Of a DNA stretch of 64,000 bases, positions 12,743 to 24,686 are shown one piece after another. The notes under the pieces are model-generated. The model searched no databases. It was not told the DNA's origin and saw only the letters and a program-made list of their open reading frames with translations. Every line of letters begins with the position of its first letter. Positions within the stretch are counted from its first letter, which is position 1. This stretch comes from Zygnema cylindricum. Its lineage: Eukaryota > Streptophyta > Zygnematophyceae > Zygnematales > Zygnemataceae. Location: the NCBI GenBank assembly GCA_037447655.1, contig JBBHKE010001588.1, positions 62,001 to 126,000 on the forward strand, in the 5' to 3' direction. Made by a program: the position numbers and the translations under genes.

Positions 12743-14034
12743 TGTTGTTTTTGGAAGATTCATTTCGTACATGCGTGCGCTCGCGTGTTCGCATACTTAG
12801 TAACCGGATGTAATATGGTGGTTCGAATGGATTTGTGGATTAGGGGGTAATTGTACGGATGATTTTAAGGTGACGTAAAAGTACAAATTAAGTGACGCGA
12901 AGAAGCGTACGAAAAATACGGAATGCGAAATAAAAATGGACAGCGGATCGCTTCGCGATTTGATTTGAAATATTTGAAGGGTTTGAAAAAGTACGCCGGC
13001 CATACGAAACATAATGCGACTGACCGCATTTATTAAATGTGACGCCGCCGGTACGGAGCGTCGTATTTGACACGTGAAATTTACGGCGAAGTACGTGGTT
13101 TCATACGAACAGGATTTCGATAGTACGGTTTAATTTCGGCAGTGGTTCGAGCTACACGTGGAGGGCGGACGACGTCCGCCGATATTTCCAAGGGATCGTA
13201 TTGTTTGATGACGTGTTATTAAGTGGACCGTACATATATGATATCGGTTCACTACGTGGATCTATGTGGGAGTGACTAAGCGAGTTGTCGCTTATGACGC
13301 GTATTTTGCGGACGCGTCGGTATAAATATTTGAAACAACATTGTCTTGTCTTACGTGAATTAATATTTTAGTGTTGATTATTACAGTTTCTATTTAGGTG
13401 ATCATTTAGGGTTTCGGTATTTTAATTTGTGTGTATGCAGTATCGTACTTGCAGACAAGTGTACTCTTATGATTGGTCGACTCTCAGGTGTACACTTACA
13501 GTTAGGATTATTTGTCGTAATAGGTTCTCATGATGTAATACTACTTAGTGGAAGTTACGTTGGCTATTTTGACATGTAGCGATTCATTGACAACTCACAA
13601 GTGTATATATAGATTTGAGCTTCATTAGGAAAATCATCAATGCTTAGCATGAAAAGTAGGAACCGAAGATGTAGACTTTTAGGGTTGCCGATTAGGTCAT
13701 GCATTTGAGTAATATGTTTATTGATATACTTTTGTTTATTTAATGTTTATGTGAGATTGGACTCTTTTTGTTATTATTTATTCTATGTTATTTTATGTTT
13801 GTTTGATATGCATTATTTATGCATTTGTCCCAGGGTTTGCTTATGTTGATTATTCCATCAAACCTTAGATGTTGTCCTAAGGTTTGTTTATGTTGATTTT
13901 TCCATCAAACCTTAGTTGTTGCATGTTAAAAGGAGGATGCATTTCAAATGATTGTTCATTGGCCTAGCTTCGCTTAGCTTCTTGCATGATAGTTTGGGTG
14001 GCTTTTGCGGTCTATTTTAGACCAAAGAACAACA
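12743..14034 (+). repeat. E array LTR 3
   Basis: 1,292 bp, differing from LTR 2 at only a handful of bases by eye. Ends AACAACA, followed by target duplication ATTTA at 14035-14039. TATAAATA at 13321-13328. Confidence 0.92.
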
Positions 14035-14039
14035 ATTTA

Positions 14040-15129
14040 TGCTTTCGTGGAATTTCGACCTCGTTTTTCGCTTCCAACTCCTCATCTAATAGGAGTTCAT
14101 CTTCCTTATATTCGGATTCCGCCTCATGTACTTATGTCACAAGGGCCTTTTTCTTTCCTCTCAGGGGTCCACCGGTCTGCCCCTCCTTTAACCGCAACTC
14201 GGTTAACTTAGTTCACTCAGCCATATAGTGCCCTGGTTTTTTATTAAAATGGCACAAACCTTTGGGAGTCCTTGGTCCAAACTCCTCGGTCAGATTTTTT
14301 TGCCCCTCCCTTCGATAATTTCCGACCTGTTTTCTAGAATCATTGTTCCTCCAATCAGTCCTAGATGCCAAGGCTTGCCCACTCTTTCATCCCATTCGGA
14401 TCTCAATCGTAATCTCTCAAAAAAGAATCATCCCTACCACTGAGTTCCAAATCCACGTTGAGTCGGCCAAGTCCTGCACACGGTTGACTATGTTCTTGAA
14501 CTCATCGGGTAACTTCATCAGTAAACAGTTAACCTTTTCCTTTTCACTAAATATTTTTCCAACACTCTTTAGTTCCATGAAAAGTGTAGCAAGCTCATTG
14601 CAAAAATCCAACATCTTCCCCCCTTTGTATAGATACTCTTTAATTTTCTGATCAACCAACTGTTGTTGGTGAATCGAACAACTTTTGGACATCTCTATGA
14701 GAGTCACCCAAAGATCGGATGCCCTCTATACTTGCAAATGAGGAGATGCAAATCCTTGTGTAAGATGGCGGAGGATGAAGTGTTTAGGAGCCATATTGTT
14801 GTAGTCCCAGGTATAGATATCATTCTCCTCGTTCCTCAGAATAGGTGACATGAATGCCGAAACTGTTGCTATTGGTCTGGTCGTCTTTTCTCCTTTCCTT
14901 TTTCCACCACCTCTCGTTCCTTTGTCTCTTCCGTTGAAGATGGATCTATATCTCTAGTGAATCTTCCTCTTGTAAACCTGGAGGTATCCCAAGATTGGAT
15001 GGATGCCTCACCTGTCCACTCACTATTCCCCAAAACTGTTTATCACATAGAGCTCCTATCATCATACTTTCCCTTTATATGAAGCCAACTCTATTGAATA
15101 TGGAAATCGTAGATGGTGGGCCCATAACT
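14040..15129 (-). pseudogene. A2 gag
   Basis: Minus-strand gag remnant, running from the primer binding site toward the zinc-knuckle region near 14230 (degraded). The frame at 14707-14417 holds the CNELATLFMELKS and VNCLLMKLPDEFKNIVNRVQ blocks shared with G. Many frame breaks. It connects across the E insertion to the protease at 8096. Confidence 0.85.
15115..15129 (-). promoter_or_regulatory. A2 primer binding site (initiator tRNA-Met anticodon arm type)
   Basis: On minus it reads AGTTATGGGCCCACC directly after the 5' LTR, one mismatch from the G site. It matches the anticodon arm, not the 3' end, of initiator tRNA-Met. Confidence 0.8.
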
Positions 15130-16161
15130 TGTAACCCTGAGACCTCTATAGGTCCTAAGATTAGGCACCTCACACTAAGCCTCTAGGATAACCGTGACCC
15201 CTTTGTGTTTAAGCAAGTATAACTGCCACCTTCACAGACAAAAACTCTGACCACCTTCACCCCTCTGAAGGGAAGACTCCCACGAGTCTATAGCAAAAAG
15301 AATCTCACAATTTGCTCCCCTGAGCAGTAAGTGATGGAGGGTCAAAGTTGACCTTTTGTATAGAAGCTCTTTGAAGGGAGGGTCCAATCTATCAAATTTT
15401 TCTAAGTCATATCTCTCTCAAAAAGTATATCTACTGAAGTACGACACCAATCATAATACTTTGCCGTACAGAAAGGTACAGGTGCCGGTGTACTTTTTGT
15501 ACGACCATTGTACAACATGGCCAAAAGTCGACACATGTCATTTTTGGATTCGTTCATGTAATCCCCGGAGATGCCGTTTTCCAATATGGTTGTTCCACAT
15601 GTCAATCGGTGTGACGTTGACCGCAAACCGCCGAAAACCTTTTTCGCGATCTCGGCATGCTTCGCGACTGTCCGATTAAACTGGATTTCAATAGTAGCCG
15701 TCATAAATACTTGCGGGATATTTGTTTCGCCTTCGAAACAAAGTGCGCGGTATCCGTTTCGTATGTTCCGTACGCCGTACAACACAAATTGTATCTATGT
15801 CCAAAAATATCTTTAAATGAAATAGCCTACGTGTCAATTTTATATAATTATCAAACCCTACATCGTATAACCTTGATCTTGGTCCAATTGGCTAAGGCAA
15901 CCGGCTACCGGCGGCTGTGATGGACGGCAGGTACCACGTTCAAATCCCAGGTCCGTCAATTACTATTTTGGTAAATCTACCAAACTAATGTCTGTCCCTG
16001 GCTAGATAGCATAGGCGGCCATGGCTCTTTCTCCCTCTCTAACTTTCATTGACTGCGACAAGTGTGGGAGCTGGAGAGAGGAGTTAGAGGCACACTGTCT
16101 CTGCTTCTTTTCTGCATTTTACAAAACCTAGAAAATACTAAAATAGCCTTTAATTTCTACA
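15130..16161 (-). repeat. 5' LTR of A2
   Basis: About 1,032 bp. On minus it starts TGTAGAAATTAAAGG and ends CAGGGTTACA. Diverged from the G LTR. The gag ATG inside the LTR end has become ATA. The hairpin region is near 15915-15960. Confidence 0.88.
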
Positions 16162-18465
16162 ATTATCACAAAAGACATTTTGAGTCCCAGATTTCATGAA
16201 CCTAAGTTATTCGAGTAAAGATTTTACCCACATTAATTCTTTAGTGGCAACACAAGAAGCCTTGTATTCAGCCTCAATAGTGGACTGAGCAACCAATTTT
16301 TGTTTTTTGCTACTCCAACAGCATGCACCAGACCGAATTTGCAACACATATCCATTTGTACATCTTCTCAAAGGCTCATCCTCATAACTGGCATCACTGC
16401 AACTGGTGATGTTGGTGTGCTCCCTTCCCAAATGCAACCATAATTCCCTTGTTCCCACCATATATCTCACTACTCTTTTGACTGCTTCCCAGTTTCTTTT
16501 CCTAGGTTCATTTAGACTTCTACTGAGAACACCTACGGCAGGAGCTAAGTCCGGACGTGTACAATTCATAAAGCAAATTAAACTGCCTATAATTTGCCGA
16601 TAAGGAATTCCTTCCATTAACCTCTTTTCTTCCTCATCCATCTCATCATTCAGAATCAATATCCCTCCTTCTTCACTCCCCTCCGATACTTTTTTTAGAT
16701 CCATGGGAGTTGTACACCCATTTGTTTTTTCCATTTGAAACTTTTCTAGCATATTACCGATAGCTTATTTCTGAGTGAGTCTTATAATTCTATTCCATCT
16801 ATCCCTCTCCATTTGAATCCCCAAGATGTATTTTTCTTTGCTGAGATCTTTCATGTTAAACCTACTCCTCAGATCCTGGTTGAGTTTGTTATTTTTATCT
16901 AAAAACTTGCTTAAGACTAACAAATCATCTACATAAATAGCAAAAAATATCACTCTATTTTCATCCTCAAATATATACATGGAGTGATCTTAATTTATTT
17001 TAATGTATCCCAAAGGTGTCAGAAATTTGTCCAATTTTATGTTCCATTGCCGCCGGGCTTCCTTAAGGCCATGACGTGATTTTATCAGTTTGCACACCTT
17101 GCTTTTCTTCTCCACTTTCCACGAATCCTTTTGGTTTCCTCATGTAGATTTTTTGTTCCAACTTTCCGTGTAAGAAGGCGGTCTTAATATCCATCTGGTG
17201 TATTTCCATATCCTCTGCTGCGGCTAAACTTAAGAGGATTCTGACAGAGGGAAATCTGACTAACGGTGCAAAGGTTTCTTCATAATCTATTCATTCTTTG
17301 TGATTATAACCTTTAGCAACCAACCTAGCTTTATATCTTTCAATGGTATTATTTGGGTTTAGTTTAAGCTTAAAAAACCACTTACATCCAATTCGTTTTT
17401 GGTCCTTTGGAAAGTCTACCAACTCCCATGTATTGGCTACCATGACGAAACCCATTTCTTCATTGATGGCAGTGATCGACCGACTGGTTTTAGGGGCATT
17501 TATGGCCTCTAAGTATGTTTAAGATTCATCTGGGTGAGACATCTTTGTGAGTTGGTTATTTACTTGTCTTTCTTGGAGCTGTTTACTTCTTCTTCTTCCT
17601 CCTTCAAAATTTGACGCCAGTATGGAAGGCATTCTCGGGTTTCGTTTAAGAAGACTTTCAACTCCCCAATCTTCCAATTCCATTGTTGATCAAGTTCCTC
17701 GTCGGTTTCCACTTCGTATTGTGGCGTTTATTCGGATGTTGTCTTTCCGTCTTTCTCTTTTGGTATATTTGCAATTTTTTCCTTCTCCCCGTCTTCCTTC
17801 TTTTCATTTCCATAGTCAAAGTTAGAAATCTGACCTGGTTCAAATCTGATTTTGACTTCTTTGTTATATTTGAATGGATCAATTGAATTTACTTCATTCA
17901 TCACCACTATGTTTTACCAAAATTATATCTCTCATTTTCAAGTTATACACTCGATATCCTTTTGTGCTCTCATCATATCCGACAAGATATCTAGGTTTTC
18001 CTCTTCCCTTTAACTTGCATTTAGTCTTATCGGAATCTAAACTTTAGTCTTGACTTCAAAACACTCTCAAACTAGACAAATATGGTTTTTTTCCCGTCCA
18101 CCTTTCATACGGAGTTTCCTCCTTATTTGCCAAAGTTAACACTCTATTTTTGATGAAGTTAGCATAGTTCATAGACTTAGCCCAAAAGTGCAATCCTATT
18201 TTTTTATCAGTTAGCATACTTCTCGACATATCTCCTAAAGTTTTTTTCACTCTTTCTACTACTCCATTTTTTTCCGGATAATAAGGAACAATTTTCATAT
18301 GATGGATTCTTTCTTCTTTAAGAAATTCTTCAAATTCCTTTGAGGTGTATTCTTTCCCATTATCACTTCTTATCTCTTTTATTGAGGTTTCATGTAATTT
18401 TTTCACTCCATACTTTGTATTCTTTTAAACATCTTTGTACCTTTGACTTGTTGTCCATAGCCTAT
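16162..18465 (-). pseudogene. Copia element A3: integrase, reverse transcriptase and RNase H remnant
   Basis: A third, older family A relative on minus. From about 18465 down it reads integrase (RSDNGKEYTSKEFEEF near 18360), then a degraded linker near 17600. The reverse transcriptase follows, with IYVDDLL at about 16920-16940. The RNase H covers 16752-16207, with CTRPDLAPAVGVLSRS, CSDASYEDEP, STIEAEY and KELMWVKSLLE. It stops at the FCDN motif exactly where the A2 LTR begins, which suggests A2 inserted into its RNase H region. Gag, protease and LTRs are absent. Many stops. Confidence 0.85.
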
Positions 18466-18687
18466 TTCAGCCATGGATTACTCACGGAAACACCCACAGA
18501 CTACCTCAAAAAAAGCTGTGTTTCAGACGACACAGATTACTGCACAATAACCAAAATGATCTCAAACTGCACCAATATGCAGTATATCATATACACTGTA
18601 AACTCTCAAAGTTACAGCCAAATCCACCAAGGCATCTAGAAGATATAAGCTCCAGAGTTTCCCAAATGTAGCTGACAGCTTCACAAA
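18466..18687. other. Unassigned spacer between A3 and A4
   Basis: About 220 bp with no match to either neighbour. A short plus frame ends near 18639 (DTDYCTITKMISNCTNMQY). I cannot name it. Confidence 0.4.
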
Positions 18688-20791
18688 CGGATAAGAAGAT
18701 AGGAAAAACGTTTTGGACAGAAGCAATGAACTGTGCAAATTACCTCAAAAATAAAGATCTTATTTCAACGGTAAAAGGCCAAACATCTTATAAGAGATGG
18801 ACCCGCCGGAAAACTAGACATATCTCACTTAAAGGTTTTCGACAGTCAAGTGTTCAGTCTAGATACAGATCGGTCTAATTGGAAGCTAGATCCTAAGGGA
18901 AAACCGAGGTACTTATTAGGATATGATGAGGATGTAAAAGGATACACCGTTTATGATATAAAAAGGGAAGATATAATCTTAGTAAAGCATCTACTAGTTA
19001 TGGATGAAAGAAAGTCTGTGGATCCCTTGAAGCATACAAAGTCAGTTAAAATTCACTTGAGACAGAAAATTCCGATGACTTTGAGCTTCTTAACTATCAA
19101 GGTTTTAGAGAAGATGACATTCTTGCAGGTATAAATCATTCCGAAAAGGACTCAGTTGCGAAAACTCCATTGACAACTCTACCCGAAGCGGAAGACGTGG
19201 TGGAAATTGATTCGGAATCGAGGGACAGGGGAGAAGCCGAGATTGTTCGAAAGAACCCATGTACCCATCTATTTCGGCCACAAATTTTGAGGGAGGAAGG
19301 AGAAGTAGCAAAAGGTTGTAAGAAAAAAACTTAATAAGAAGGTAACAAAACTATCTCATCCGGATGAACCTCAGACTTATGGAGAGGCGATGAATTGTCC
19401 AAAAAGAAAATGGTGGAAGAAAACCATTAATGAGGAGATGGCCTCAATTATGGCAGTCGATACTTCGGAGCTGGTGGACTGTCCATCTAACCGAAAACTA
19501 ATCGGTTGTAAGTGGGTATTCAAATTAAAACTAAACCCAGATAACACTATTGAGGGCTACAAGGCCCGGTTAGTGGCAAAAGGATTTACACAGAAAGAGA
19601 AAATCGACTACCAGGAAACGTTTGCCTTGGTCGTCAAATTTCCTTGTGTCCGCATACTTCTCAGTTTGGTAGCAGCGTAAGACATAGAGGTGCACCAGAT
19701 GAACATAAAGACAACATTTTTGCATGGAGAATTGGAAGAGGAGATCTTCAACTCGAAGGAATTGTGGAGCAAGGAGAGGAGAGTAAGGTATGCCGGCTGA
19801 TTAAATCTCTTTATGGTTTCAAACTGGAGTGACGACAGTAGAATAAGAAGCTTGATGAGTTTAATACCGGTTGTGGATATATCTAGATCAACTCAAATCA
19901 CTCCATCTATGTTTTTGAAGATGAGGAAGGCGTTATTTTTATTGTAATATATGTTGATGATTTGCTTATTTTAAGTAAATTAATGGACAAAATTAATAAT
20001 CTGAAAACCGATCTTAAGGGAAGATTTTAGATGAAGGATATAGAGGAGGCAAGATATATTTTGGGAATTTAAGTAGAAAGTGATCGAGAAAGAAAGATTA
20101 TAAGACTGACTCAACAAGAAGCAATAGGGAACATGTTGGAAAACATTCAAAAGAATAAGGCTTATAGTTGTACTACTCCAATGGAGTTAAAAAAGGGAAA
20201 TGAGAGGAGTGTGGAAGGAGTCATAATCTTAGACGAAGTATTAGGTCATGAAGAATAGAAGTTCATGCAGATTATTCCTTAAAGAATAAGGCTTATAGTT
20301 GTACTACTCCAACGGAGTTAAAAAAAGGAAATAAGAGGAGTGTGGAAGGAGTCATAATCTTAGACGAAGTATTAGATCATGAAGAATAGAAGTTCATGCA
20401 GATTATTCCTTAAAAGCAAGTAGTGGGAAGCCTAATCAATTTTATGAATTGAATCTGGCCGGATTTTGCTGCATCTGTATGAGTGTTGAGTAGAAGTAAA
20501 AGAATTAATGTGGGTCAAGTATTTGCTTGGTGAGCTTGGTCACCTTATGAGTGGTGTGCATATTTTTTTTTCTGATAATCAGGCAGCAATCGCTATTGTT
20601 GCCAATCCTTAACATCATTTTAAAGCTAAACACATGGAAATTAGACACTGCTTTGTTACAGAAAAGGTGGAAAACAAAATTATCTGTTTATAGTACATAT
20701 TAGATAGCGAGATGGTAACAAATATGATGACCAAACCTGTGCTTTCCCCTAAGCTTATTTTTTGCAAGGAGAAGTGTGGTCTAAAATTAAA
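18688..20791 (+). pseudogene. A4 integrase C-terminal part, reverse transcriptase and RNase H
   Basis: Integrase C-terminal motifs (KLDPKGKPRYLLGYDEDVKGY near 18880) are followed by the reverse transcriptase (VAKGFTQKEKIDYQETFA near 19575) and YVDDLL at about 19950. A damaged RNase H ends near 20790. The conserved WSDASYGD region is deleted: the frame jumps from the LSRS block to KELMWVK near 20500. Not functional. Confidence 0.85.
20151..20410 (+). repeat. 130-bp direct tandem duplication in A4 pol
   Basis: AAGAATAAGGCTTATAGTTG begins at 20151 and again at 20281. The copies differ at few bases, so the duplication is younger than most of the decay in A4. Confidence 0.85.
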
Positions 20792-20814
20792 GAGTGACTA
20801 GAAAATAAAGGGAG

Positions 20815-21856
20815 TGTAGAAATTAATGGTTATTTTAGTATTTTCTAGGACTAAAATGAAATGCAGAAAAGAAGCCAAGGTAGTCTGCCTCTAACTCCTC
20901 TCTTTAGCTCCCACACTTGTCGCAGTCATTGAAGGTTGAAGAGGGAGCTAGAGCCATGGCTGTCTGTGCTGTCCAGAGAGAGACATGCACTTATTTTTGG
21001 TAGGTTTACTAAAAGGATACTTGACGGATCTAGGATTTGATCTTGGTAGCTGCCATCCGTCAAGTTAGACGGTAGCGGCTAGCTTTTTCCTAGAAGCCTA
21101 AGACAATATTAAACATATAGGTTTAACAAATATTTAAATAGTTAGACGGGAACTAATTCATTTAACGCAAACTATATACGTCATGCATAGAGACAATTTT
21201 GTAAAGTGTGGAGTACGGTACGGTTCGAAAACGGATACCGCGCATTTTGTTTGGATGGTTAAACAAATATTGCTCAAGTATTTATGAAGGCTATGATTGA
21301 AACCTGATTTTGATTGGATGGCCGCGAAGGATGCCGAGATCGGGGAATAGGATTTTGGCGGTTTACTGTCACCGCCACATCAATTGACACGTGGCACAAC
21401 CACATTGTATTATGGCATCTCCGTGGCATCTTCGTTTTATGAACGAATCCAAATATGACATGTGTTGACTTGTTGTCCATGTTGTATAATGGCCGTACAA
21501 AAGGTACACCGACACTTGTACCTTTCTGTACGACACACTATTATGATTGGTACTGTACTACAGTAGATAGAGTTTTAGAGAGAGATAGGACTTAGAAAAA
21601 TTTGGTAGATAAGACCCTCTCTCCAAGAGAGCTTTTGTACAAAAGGTCAACTTTGACCCTCCATAACTTACTGCTTAGGGGAGCAAATTCAGAGATTCTT
21701 TTTGCTATCGACTCATGGGAGTCTTGACTTCACAAAGGTGAAGGTGGTTACAGTTTTTGTCTGCGAGGGTGGCAGGTATTATTGTTTAAACAGAAAGGGG
21801 TCAAGGTTATCCTAGAGGCTTCGTGTAAGCCGCCTACTCTGAGGACCTATGGAGGC
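20815..21856 (+). repeat. 3' LTR of A4
   Basis: Starts TGTAGAAATTAATGG after AAAGGGAG. Its hairpin at 21020-21064 has outer arms CTTGACGGAT and ATCCGTCAAG, different from A1 but fully complementary. Confidence 0.88.
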
Positions 21857-21879
21857 TACCTTGTTGGCGTGCAAACGAG

Positions 21880-23200
21880 CCCCCCGATCAATTAAAACTC
21901 TAATGCCTAACGAGAAGGCGGAGCACACTAAAACGTTTATTGTCAAAGTCTTTTAGATATGTCAAAAATGAAGTTGTTGAGGTAATTTCCTTTGAGGAAA
22001 ACATCGTTTGAGGATTGGAAATGCCACTTGGGAGTCGGAGAGCTTTGGCCGGTCATCACATTTCGAAAGTTCCCCTAGCAAAGCATCAGTAACATCTTGG
22101 TTGACAAACAATGGAGCTTCGATATCGGAATCTAAAGCTTTAATATTCTCTATTTAGGACGTGATTTTGAAACCCATAGAGAATAGGAAGTCAAAAAGAA
22201 AACCTTCTGAGCACCAAGCCACAAATTTAGATGGGTTAATTGATAAACCAATATTAGAGAGTTACTCCGCAAAAAGGTTTAAGGCAGATAAAACTTGGTT
22301 TAGAGGACCCACAATATATGTATCAGCCGATTCGAAAGGAATAATCAACAAAAAAAGATCGTAACAAAGTCTCGCAAAGCTTGAAGGTGGCCAACACATA
22401 AAAATGTGCCTTTAAAGGATCACATTGGGGATTGCCAATCGCAGCAAATGCCAAAGTGGCAGCATCACCAAAAGGGACCGTGAAGAAGAAAGATGGGGGA
22501 GTTAGGGCGCGAATAAAACAGACGCAAAATGGGAATATTTGGTTGATAGCAATGAAACATGCCTTAATTCGCGAAAGGTAGCATTACAGTTGATTGTGTT
22601 GAATGCGTTGGAAACATCCACCGGAAGGAGCACCTAACCCGGATGGAGATCCTAAAGAGCTCAAAGATTATGATCAAGTGCATCCAACCTCCTATGCTAG
22701 CAACACCAAACTGGTGTGGTGAAAAATCGTCATGGGCTTTGAAGTTGAATGCACGTTATGTGAGCAACTAAACAATACAACACTTTGCCGAGCGATAGGA
22801 TAAACTCCTCCAGCAGGTTCGAAAATACTTACTATATGTATCGCAGAGAGACGAGGTATAAAATGGCGAAAAACATGTTTTGAGCCACCTCATAAGCCAA
22901 TTTAAAAGGAAGCTCAAAATAATAGCGATAGGACAAATTCCCCCAACAATCTTAGAAAGAGCTACGAGACCTATAGGTAGGAGAAGTGTCGTAGGGAGAA
23001 GAGGTATAACATGGCGAGGAATGTATTCTCAAGCCATCTTAAAAGCGAATTTTAAAAGATGTTGAAAACCTTGAGAGGGTGTTTTAGAAGGAAATACAAC
23101 GCGAAGGAGTTCATCAACCATGATAGATCAACCTCCCGCAGAAAAGTGAGTAGACTAAATCAATGCTTTATTTAATTATTTTTTCTCAAGTCAAACGATT
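21880..23200 (-). pseudogene. Decayed LINE-type reverse transcriptase
   Basis: The minus strand, read across frames, contains polymerase landmarks in the right order. LSKIVGGICPIAI lies near 22930, matching the GG.RPIA block upstream of the palm. VDVSNAFNTIN is at 22589-22621 (motif A). GNPQCDPLKA near 22415 stands where QQGDPLGP is expected. SADTYIVGPL near 22301-22330 stands where YADDT is expected, followed by LSNIGLSINPSK. This is the algal and bryophyte type of non-LTR polyprotein whose C-terminus appears at 61-63.7 kb. Stops, frameshifts and loss of the second catalytic Asp make it dead. The assignment is by motif order only. Confidence 0.6.
22791..23069. repeat. Diverged tandem duplication of about 133-148 bp
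   Basis: AGCGATAGGATAAACTCC near 22791 recurs as AGCGATAGGACAAATTCC near 22924. GAGGTATAAAATGGCG near 22853 recurs as GAGGTATAACATGGCG near 23001. It duplicates the GG.xPIA block of the LINE remnant. Confidence 0.6.
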
Positions 23201-24686
23201 CAAAGGGATCATGCAGCTCTACGAAAGGAATGTACTTTTCACCTATAAGAGGATGTAGCAAACGCAAAGTGAAAGGTCAAAGAGCACGAGCAACCCGAGA
23301 ATACTCGCCAAAACAACCAAGGTAGACACCCAGACGCAATTTAGCCGTGGTGGTTGGTGGCAGGCCGCGATGTCGAAAAGGGGACATGGAAATATCTATG
23401 ACACGATCTATCTGCTAGTGTAAGGACTCTCGCCCCCCTTGCAAAAACCCTTGGTAACGCGCTTTAGTCTCACGAGCCCCACTCGTTCCCCTCCTCCGTG
23501 GCAAAACTAAAACCCAATACAGAGAGAAAAAAAGTGAGTACCAAGTTGCATCATTTTGTGATGCCTTCACCCAATAATGCCAAAAAAAGTAGAAATTAAG
23601 TACCACGTCCCATCATTGGTGATGTCTTTAGGCAATAAGGCCAAATAGAGTCGAAAAGCGAATTTTACAAATTCACAAAGAGGGTCGGGGATACAAATGT
23701 ATATCTTAGGGGGAGGGTAGCCCAAGTGGTAACACTTTAGAACGTCGAGGCGCCGAACATACAATCAATGATTAAAAGACGGTTGTTATCGGACAATGGG
23801 GGGAGGAGGATGTCCCCCGTTGATCGGCGGAGTGCCTTTAATATCTTGGTCCATACACAGTTTACATTATTTGAGGTGCAAAATAAAAGAAAATCATAAC
23901 ACATTTCCAAAATGTGAACACATGCACTTGTTGAGTGAATATTTCATAAATATAGTACACCGTGTATTTTTAACGGAAATATTACGTAAAATGCGACATA
24001 ATGATTTTTGAAATCGACTCTATATTACTACACCGCTAATCGTAATTAGTTACAAAATTTTCTTTGCCACTTAGAACATCTTTTCTACGTGCACACTTGT
24101 CGGAATATCAATAAGATGGTTGCTATTGGAAGGCAAGATACTGACCTTTTTATTGGAGGTCTTCGATTGACAATCCGATAAGAAGGACAATCCGATATAC
24201 ATGGCGAGAAAATCGTTAACACAAATAAAAAATTACGGTGTAGCTTACCTAAGTCAATATTGAGACGACGAGACAAATCTTGAAAATGGAGGTGACTTTT
24301 TGTTACAGTAAATTAACACGTGCATGCTCAATCAAGTGTCAAAGAAAAGATAATCCTTTCCCAAATTGAGAGCATTTCCCGAGTCGCACTGTAAAGAGCG
24401 ATCTTTCAAAGGGATCATGCAAAACGTTGTTGGTATTAAGCGTTTTTTCTCTCCACAGTGTAAATTCAATATAGGTACCAGAACATTCTTATAAACGTAA
24501 CCGGCTTTTTCTACATGTTGCTTTTTATGAAACTAATATTTATAGAACATGGAAACTAAAGGCAAAGTAACGAAACATATAGGTGGATGTTTTGAATAGG
24601 AAAACCATGGGATTGCCATTAATGTGGCTTATAAGATTTCCCGTTAGGACTCTCGGATTGGATGTGTAGGGTACTCTATAGGCAGT
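23201..24686. other. Unassigned intergenic DNA
   Basis: May hold further upstream parts of the LINE remnant on minus; short frames at 23415-23606 and 23567-23764 share a TWY block. I found no clear motif. TTTCAAAGGGATCATGCA appears twice, near 23210 and 24410. No tRNA, LTR end or host exon seen. Confidence 0.5.

Larger units (their letters stand above)
18688..21856 (+). mobile_element. Copia element A4 (family A), truncated at both ends
   Basis: Plus-strand family A remnant, starting inside integrase and ending in a 3' LTR that lacks its last dozen bases (it leaves homology after GGAGG near 21855). Heavily decayed, with numerous stops and a 130-bp internal duplication. Confidence 0.85.

Noticed and set aside
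15880-15965. Possible tRNA gene on plus in the A2 LTR (A-box-like TGGTCCAATTGG, B-box-like GTTCAAATCC)
   Set aside because: The arms do not fold into a full cloverleaf by eye and the region aligns with the LTR hairpin of other copies. Kept only as a possible origin of the hairpin.
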